From Planctomycetaceae bacterium (GTDB lineage Bacteria; Planctomycetota; Planctomycetia; Pirellulales; UBA1268): 47,389 bases of DNA. The notes below the pieces were generated by a model, which did not search any database, was not told where the DNA came from, and worked only from the letters and a program-made list of their open reading frames with translations. Where the stretch lies: contig CANHCU010000015.1 of NCBI GenBank assembly GCA_947459185.1, forward strand, positions 1-47,389, in the 5' to 3' direction. How positions within the stretch are numbered: position 1 is the first letter of the stretch; each line of letters begins with the position of its first letter. A program made the translations under genes and the position numbers. Of this stretch, positions 38,807 to 47,389 are shown one piece after another.

Positions 38807-39178
38807 TCAGGCCTGACTGCAGCTTTCTTCACGTGTCTCTTGGCTCCCGGCAACGCTGCCGACCATGCCGCGCAGCGACCGTGGCCCAGTGGAGCCGGCC
38901 GGCGACGCGGGGCTAGTGCGATAAAAACCGATTTTTTCGAGCGCGCGATAGACCTCTTCCAACGTTTTCTCACCGAAGTTGGAAATGGAAAGAAGGTCGG
39001 CCCGGGTGCAGTTGAGCAGGTCGTGCACCGTGAAGATGCCTTTTTCCTCGAGGCAGTTGGTGGTGCGGACAGACAGTCCGATTTCAGCCGTACTCATTTC
39101 GAGCTTCTCGGCCATTTCGTCCGACTGTGTCAGGTTCTTGTAAGGAATGCGGGGCATGGGGTCCCTCCCGTGCGACAT
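38807..39178 (-). CDS. Freestanding RNA polymerase alpha-subunit C-terminal-domain-like protein
   Basis: AEIGLSVRTTNCLEEKGIFTVHDLLNCTRADLLSISNFGEKTLEEVYRALEKIGF matches the alpha-CTD (HhH) consensus; no alpha-NTD present; likely start at 39178 or 39157. Confidence 0.85.
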   Translation of the reverse strand: MSHGRDPMPRIPYKNLTQSDEMAEKLEMSTAEIGLSVRTTNCLEEKGIFTVHDLLNCTRADLLSISNFGEKTLEEVYRALEKIGFYRTSPASPAGSTGPRSLRGMVGSVAGSQETREESCSQA

Positions 39179-39216
39179 GAATTCTGCGGTCTACCGGGCG
39201 AATGTGCCCGTGACTG

Positions 39217-41745
39217 GTGAGCACTGAATATAATCCAAATGTCCGGAATCCGGCTACCTGTGGACCGTCCGAAGCGCCACGCCGTCGCCGGGGCACACGG
39301 CCCCGCCACCCCCCCGAAACTCCCGTGCCCGCCCATCCTTCACCTCTTTCTCTGGACTCGCTCAACCCGTCGCAACGGCTCGCCGCCACGCATGTCGAGG
39401 GACCGCTGCTGGTGCTAGCAGGGCCAGGGAGCGGCAAGACACGCGTCGTGACACACCGGATCGCGCACCTGATCTTTGCCGGTGTCCCGGCCGAGCAGAT
39501 CGTGGCGCTGTCGTTCACGAACAAGGCCGCAGACGAGATGCGTCGCCGTGTGTCGGAGCTCGTCGGACCGCAACCGGTCGAGATGGGAACATTCCATCGG
39601 TTCGCCGCCCGTCTCCTCCGCCGACACGCCCGGCTCGCCGGCCTCACGAGCGACTACTCGATCCTCGACCCCGACGACGCCGGCTCGTTGCTCAAGCGGG
39701 CCGCCAAGAAACTCGGACTGTCGCTCACCCACACGCCGATCGATCGTGTGGCAGGGGTGATCAGCCGGGCCAAGAACGATCTCCTCACGCCCGATTCGTT
39801 CGAGCCCCGCTGGGGCCGTCCGGTGGATGAGGTAGCCCAACGGGTTTGGCCCGTGTACCAGCAGATGCTCCTCGCGGCGAACTCGGTCGATTTCGACGAT
39901 CTGCTCGTGCACGTGGCCCGCATGCTGATGGACAATGCCGACCTGCGGCACATGCTCGACGCCCGACACCGCTGGATCCTGGTTGACGAATACCAGGACA
40001 CGAACGCGGTGCAATATTGCATTGTGCGTGGACTCTCGATCGATCACCCCAACCTCGCGGTGACAGGCGACCCCGATCAGGCGATCTACGGTTGGCGGGG
40101 GGCGAGCATCCGCAACATTCTGGAATTCGAGCGAGACTACCCCGCAGCCACGGTCGTCACGCTCGAACACAATTATCGGAGCACCTCCAATATTCTCGGC
40201 ACCGCCGACCGGCTCATCGCCCACAACAGCCGTCGGAAACCGAAGCGATTGATCACAGACGCTCCCCCGGGCCCGCCGGTTCGGATCGTGCTCGATGCAT
40301 CCAGCCACGACGAGGCTGATCGCATCGCGGATGAGATTGCCATTGCCCTGGCGGGCGGCGCCCGCACGCCCAGGGATTACGCCATCCTGTTTCGCACGAA
40401 CGCCCTGTCGCGGTCGCTCGAGGTGGCATTGCGTAGTCGCGGCGTTCCCTACGCGCTCGTGCGCGGGCTCGAGTTCTTCAAGCGTCGCGAGATCCGTGAC
40501 GTGGTCGCATGGCTGCGCCTCCTCAAGAATCCCCGCGACGACGAGGCGCTGCTGCGAGTGGTAAACGTGCCGCCGCGCGGCATCGGCAAACAATCGCTCG
40601 ACAGGTTGCTGTCGTGGGCCGGTGACCACCGGGCCAGCCTCCTGGAGGCGGCCGCCGTGGCGGCCACAATTCAAGGCATCTCGAAGCGGTCCGCCACGGC
40701 GCTGGTCCAGTTTGGACGGCTCTACGGCGAGCTGGCAGAACTGGCCGGGGGGGCGGCGAGCAGCGTGGCCGCCTTGCTCGATGCGGTGCTCGACAAGACA
40801 GGCTATCGCACGATGCTCGCGGCGGATGGGGGAGACGAGGGCGGAGAGGATCGTCTGGCCAACGTCGAGGAACTCGTGACCGCAGCCCGGCAGTGCGACG
40901 AGTCATTCCAGCCCATTGTTCCCGGCGACGACGCCCTGGGGGCGTTCCTGGAATCGACAGCCCTGGTGGCTGACACCGATGCCTGGGATGCGCAGGAAAA
41001 CCGCGTCTCGCTGATGACGCTCCATGCCGCCAAGGGTCTGGAATTCCCCGTGGTCTACCTGGTGGCGATGGAAGACGGCATCCTGCCCCACGAGCGGAGC
41101 CTCGATCATCCAGATCAGTTAGAGGAGGAACGGAGGCTGGTGTTCGTGGGCATCACGCGGGGCCGTGAGGAGGTGCACGCCAGTGCCTCCCGAATGCGTG
41201 ATTACCGCGGCACCCGCCGCATCTCGGCCCCGAGCCTGTTTCTCACCGAAATGACCGGCACCGAGACGGTGGTCACAGGTGCCGAGGCCCCGACGTTGGG
41301 CGTTCCCTGGGCCGGCCCCGGCCGGGAGCGGAGCGACGAGTATGCACAGGTCGCCGGAGATGACGAACCGGACGCCGACTCAGCCGGATTACCGGTCCGC
41401 GGCCCCACGACGCTTCGGGCGGATGGCCTCGTGCTGGAGCTGGAAGACTCGGACGCGTCGGCAGGGATCGAAATGCGGCCACGACCGCGGCAGAAGGACG
41501 CGGCCTCCCGCCGACGCGGCCTCGATGCGGCGATCGGGCGGGCGTCCGACCTCGCAAGCCGGTTGGGTGGCCTGCCGCCGGTCAAGCGAACCTACGAGGT
41601 CGGACAGCGGGTACGGCACGCCGAGTACGGCGAGGGCAGCCTCACGGGAATCAGCGGCACCGGCCCCCGCGCCGTCGGCATCGTGATCTTCGACGGCCCG
41701 GCCGGCACACGAAAATTCATCCTCGGCCATGGGGCTTTGGAGTAA
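39217..41745 (+). CDS. UvrD/PcrA-family ATP-dependent DNA helicase
   Basis: LNPSQRLAATHVEGPLLVLAGPGSGKTRVVTHRIAHLI; VDEYQDTNAVQY; GDPDQAIYGWRGA; VSLMTLHAAKGLEFPVVYLV; C-terminal VGQRVRHAEYGEGSLTGI; true start may be downstream of the GTG at 39217. Confidence 0.95.
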   Translation: MSTEYNPNVRNPATCGPSEAPRRRRGTRPRHPPETPVPAHPSPLSLDSLNPSQRLAATHVEGPLLVLAGPGSGKTRVVTHRIAHLIFAGVPAEQIVALSFTNKAADEMRRRVSELVGPQPVEMGTFHRFAARLLRRHARLAGLTSDYSILDPDDAGSLLKRAAKKLGLSLTHTPIDRVAGVISRAKNDLLTPDSFEPRWGRPVDEVAQRVWPVYQQMLLAANSVDFDDLLVHVARMLMDNADLRHMLDARHRWILVDEYQDTNAVQYCIVRGLSIDHPNLAVTGDPDQAIYGWRGASIRNILEFERDYPAATVVTLEHNYRSTSNILGTADRLIAHNSRRKPKRLITDAPPGPPVRIVLDASSHDEADRIADEIAIALAGGARTPRDYAILFRTNALSRSLEVALRSRGVPYALVRGLEFFKRREIRDVVAWLRLLKNPRDDEALLRVVNVPPRGIGKQSLDRLLSWAGDHRASLLEAAAVAATIQGISKRSATALVQFGRLYGELAELAGGAASSVAALLDAVLDKTGYRTMLAADGGDEGGEDRLANVEELVTAARQCDESFQPIVPGDDALGAFLESTALVADTDAWDAQENRVSLMTLHAAKGLEFPVVYLVAMEDGILPHERSLDHPDQLEEERRLVFVGITRGREEVHASASRMRDYRGTRRISAPSLFLTEMTGTETVVTGAEAPTLGVPWAGPGRERSDEYAQVAGDDEPDADSAGLPVRGPTTLRADGLVLELEDSDASAGIEMRPRPRQKDAASRRRGLDAAIGRASDLASRLGGLPPVKRTYEVGQRVRHAEYGEGSLTGISGTGPRAVGIVIFDGPAGTRKFILGHGALE

Positions 41746-41758
41746 GTGGCTGGCTTCA

Positions 41759-41978
41759 CGAAAAACACGACATCGCGTCGCCGGGGACGGCAGAAGTACT
41801 TTGTCCGCCGATCCGACGGCGGAAGGGCTCGTCGCGTTGGCTTTCAGGCCTCGGGCCGTGCGGCCAAGTCTCCTTCCACGACCTACGGCAGCGCAATCCT
41901 CAGAAGGTCGAAAAATCCAAAAGCTCCTCGAGCTTCCGCGGATCCCCGGCTCGTCAACCGCATGGCATCCTGCCATGC
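41759..41978. repeat. Composite palindromic intergenic repeat element (uvrD 3' region)
   Basis: CGAAAAACACGACAT (41759-41773), GCCGGGGACGGCAGAAGTACTTTGTCCGCCG (41780-41810), GCTCCTCGAGCTTCCGCGGATCCCCGGCTC (41923-41952), ATGGCATCCTGCCATGC (41962-41978). Confidence 0.8.
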
Positions 41979-41995
41979 CATCCAGATAGGGCGGG

Positions 41996-44788
<2,793 letters not shown>

Positions 44789-44846
44789 ACCATGTGCCTC
44801 AATGTCCTTGTGCGACAGGCCGGGTCGATCCGGATGATTCGAATCC

Positions 44847-47102
44847 TCACGCCGGCACCGGCAGAGCCGACCGTCGCCGCGACGGGGCAGCGGCGCCGCC
44901 GTGCACGACCACACCCAACAACCGCCCGCCGACCGACCGCAGCCGCTCGACGGCATCCGCCACCTGCGGCACGCGACTGACGTTCAGCATGGTGGACAGG
45001 ATCACCGCATCGCTCTGCTGGCCCAGCAGCAGCGGATCGGACACATCCAGCACGGGGCCCGCGTCGATCACGACATGGTCGAACGAATCACGAAATCCCT
45101 GGATGATCCTGGCCAGCTCCGGCCGCGACAACGCCGAGATCGCAGCATAGTCGCAGGTGCCGCCGGTCACGGCGAACAGGCCCTCGATGCTGGTGGGCTG
45201 AACGGCTTCGTCATTGCCAAGTTCACCGCGAAGGAGTTCCGGCAGTCCGGCACGCAACTCCAGCCCCAAGGCAAGGTGCGCTCCGGGGTGGCGCAGGTCA
45301 CCGTCGAGAAGCAGGGTGCGTTTGTCGGCGCGGGCGAGGCTGGCAGCGAGCTGGGCGGCACAGGTCGTCTTGCCCTCCCGCTCCACGGCACTGGTGACGA
45401 GGATCACCTTCGGCGCCTCGCGGCCGGTCTGGGCAATGAGGGTCCGGATCGTGTCGCCGCGCTCGGCCATCACGGCACCCGGATCCTGTCGCCTCCCCAG
45501 CCTCGAAGCCAGAGGGAACGTGCCGAGCACCCGCACGCCAACGCGTCGCAAGACATCGTCGGCCGCGTTGACGTGGTCCCTCAGATACTCCCTCAACACG
45601 ATCCCACCGCCCCCGAGCGTGACTCCAGCCATTCCCGCCAGCATCGTGAGCGCGACACGAAACAGCCTGTCGTTCCCCCGGGGCACGCCCGCCGGCTCGA
45701 CCAGGGTCACGCGATTAGGCATGTTGAGGTCGATTGCCGAGCTTTCGAGTTCGATGCCGATCTGATCGGTCACTTTCTGCAGGTGTTCGAGTTCCACCTT
45801 TCTCGCGTCCATGTCCGCATTGGCCTTGCCCAGTTCGGTCACTTCCTTGGACAGCTTGTCGAATTCCTTCGATGTGTCTTCGAGGGTTTTGACCAGCATT
45901 TCCCGACGTTTCTTGAGCACGACCGGTGTCTCCGACCGTCGGCCGATCTGGTCGATCATGAGCTGGGAGACGATCGCCGGGCGAAGCTGGCGACGCCGGT
46001 TCTCGATACGCTCGGCCAACTCCTGCCCCTGCGCCCTCAGCCTCCGCACGGCTGGTTCACTGCCTGCACGGGAGCTCCGCTGCTCCTGGAAAGAGATCGC
46101 CTCCTCGATGCCAGCGAGTCGGTCATTCAACTCGGCGATCTGGGGATCTCGCGACAGCGTCGCCTCGATCATCTCCTCTGGCAGCGATTCCTCCGGCGAG
46201 ATCTCACCGTTCTCCCGAGCCTCGGCGATCCAGAGCTCGGCGTCGATGGCGGCGATGTCCCGCTGCGTGTGGACGAGCAGCCCTCGGAGGGTGCCCACGT
46301 GATCCATCAGCAAACCGCGCTGGGTGGCGACCTCTGAGCTGTCCCGTGTGCCCAACGTCCGCGCCAGGTTGTTGAGCGTCTCGCGACGGCTCCGCAACTC
46401 CGACATATTTTCCTTGAATTTTTTCTCGAGCGCATCGCGACGGCCGAGACGCTCGGTCCGCTCCTTGTTGACCACGTCATCGAGAAACGACGTTGTCACT
46501 GCGTTGAGAATCTTGGCGACGTCTTCCGCTTTCTTGCCCCGCAGCCTGACCTGCACGACCTCCGACTCCGGCGAAGCGGAAACGATCAACCCTCGCGAGA
46601 GCCAGCCGATCGGATCGCCCCCCGCCTCGCGGAGCGTTTCCAGGTCCTCAATCCCCGGCTTTCGCAGCGCCGCCTGCAACACATACGGGCTCTTCATCAG
46701 CTGCAGCTGAGTCTTCTTATACGATTCGTATTCGGCACTGTCGCGGCCGCGGCTGAGCATGCCCCCCTTGTCCCGCACCCGGAGCCAGGCCACCGCCTCG
46801 TATCCCCGGGGCATGAAGATCCACGCCGGCACGGCTGTCATCAGCCCCAGAAGCAGTCCCAATGCCGCAGCTGGCAGCCAACGCCGACGAAACGCATGAA
46901 CCAGACGGACATAATCGACTCCGACAGACGCGTGCTCGCCTCCGCCCTGAGGCGGGAGCAGCATCGGGCCCATCTGCGGCTGGAGCGGCGCAATCCCACC
47001 GTCCCTGCCGTCCCTGACAACGAGCGCTCCCGCCAACGCCCTCGCCGCGGCGGGTGCCTGTTGCTCGTCCACGGCTGTGTTCGGATCGCTCATTTGGTCC
47101 AT
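44847..47102 (-). CDS. Wzc/CpsD-like polysaccharide biosynthesis chain-length determinant and tyrosine-kinase-like ATPase
   Basis: Wzz-type N-terminal TM region and long coiled coil; KVILVTSAVEREGKTTCAAQLAASLARADKRTLLLDGDLRHPGAH; FDHVVIDAGPVLDVSDPLLLG. Confidence 0.9.
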   Translation of the reverse strand: MDQMSDPNTAVDEQQAPAAARALAGALVVRDGRDGGIAPLQPQMGPMLLPPQGGGEHASVGVDYVRLVHAFRRRWLPAAALGLLLGLMTAVPAWIFMPRGYEAVAWLRVRDKGGMLSRGRDSAEYESYKKTQLQLMKSPYVLQAALRKPGIEDLETLREAGGDPIGWLSRGLIVSASPESEVVQVRLRGKKAEDVAKILNAVTTSFLDDVVNKERTERLGRRDALEKKFKENMSELRSRRETLNNLARTLGTRDSSEVATQRGLLMDHVGTLRGLLVHTQRDIAAIDAELWIAEARENGEISPEESLPEEMIEATLSRDPQIAELNDRLAGIEEAISFQEQRSSRAGSEPAVRRLRAQGQELAERIENRRRQLRPAIVSQLMIDQIGRRSETPVVLKKRREMLVKTLEDTSKEFDKLSKEVTELGKANADMDARKVELEHLQKVTDQIGIELESSAIDLNMPNRVTLVEPAGVPRGNDRLFRVALTMLAGMAGVTLGGGGIVLREYLRDHVNAADDVLRRVGVRVLGTFPLASRLGRRQDPGAVMAERGDTIRTLIAQTGREAPKVILVTSAVEREGKTTCAAQLAASLARADKRTLLLDGDLRHPGAHLALGLELRAGLPELLRGELGNDEAVQPTSIEGLFAVTGGTCDYAAISALSRPELARIIQGFRDSFDHVVIDAGPVLDVSDPLLLGQQSDAVILSTMLNVSRVPQVADAVERLRSVGGRLLGVVVHGGAAAPSRRRSALPVPA

Positions 47103-47316
47103 TCGCCCGTGCTGAGGCACCACACCGTCGCAAGACAGTGGCATGTGCACCACGCCTCGCAACAACGCAGCCGCCGGTCAGAACCGATTCTAACCTGTCT
47201 TGTCGTTCCCATGGCCGGCAGCGTCACTCTTTCGACCAGACATGAGCATCCCGGCCTGAAACACCGGGCCCGCCGCAGCCTGACCACTCGGTCGATGGCG
47301 GCCGCCCCCGTCAACC

Positions 47317-47389
47317 GTTGTTCCCAGCGTTGTTCCCAGCGTTGTTCCCAGCGTTGTTCCCAGCGTTGTTCCCAGCGTTGTTCCCAGCG
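47317..47389. repeat. 12-bp tandem repeat (GTTGTTCCCAGC), at least 6 copies, truncated by window end
   Basis: 73 bp = 6 x 12 + 1, uninterrupted. Confidence 0.98.

Overview
GC-rich window from a probable planctomycete chromosome or contig. It starts with an 18-nt poly-C run and ends inside a 12-bp tandem repeat, so both edges look like contig ends. Contents, left to right: (i) a divergent sigma-70-like factor. (ii) A minus-strand, overlap-coupled unit of DabA/MpsB (DUF2309), two NuoL/NuoM-like antiporter-type subunits (DabB/MpsA-like), a HerA-like ATPase and PurU. (iii) Next to it, three MpsC-like (DUF2294) genes in two orientations, csrA, and a receiver-PP2C (RsbU/SpoIIE-type) phosphatase. 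A strongly terminated, ORF-free leader or sRNA candidate lies just upstream of the csrA-containing group. (iv) The translation/transcription cluster trnT(TGT)-trnY(GTA)-trnG(TCC)-trnT(GGT)-tuf-trnW(CCA)-secE-nusG-rplK-rplA-rplJ-rplL-rpoB-rpoC, with several conspicuous intergenic structures. (v) A secreted hypothetical protein, a CHAD protein, a formylglycine-generating enzyme, PolX, a Pro/Gln-rich secreted protein, and a DUF3592/arrestin-like/P-loop ATPase group. (vi) A freestanding RpoA-CTD-like protein divergent from a UvrD/PcrA helicase. (vii) An exopolysaccharide locus (fcl, gmd, EpsI-like, Wzc/CpsD-like). The best candidate for an under-described system is the DabA/MpsB + two antiporter subunits + three MpsC paralogues + CsrA + PP2C neighbourhood, a putative inorganic-carbon/cation-energised transport module with dedicated regulation. 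A modular palindromic repeat family at gene 3' ends is also notable. All family calls are from reading the translations; no database searches were run.
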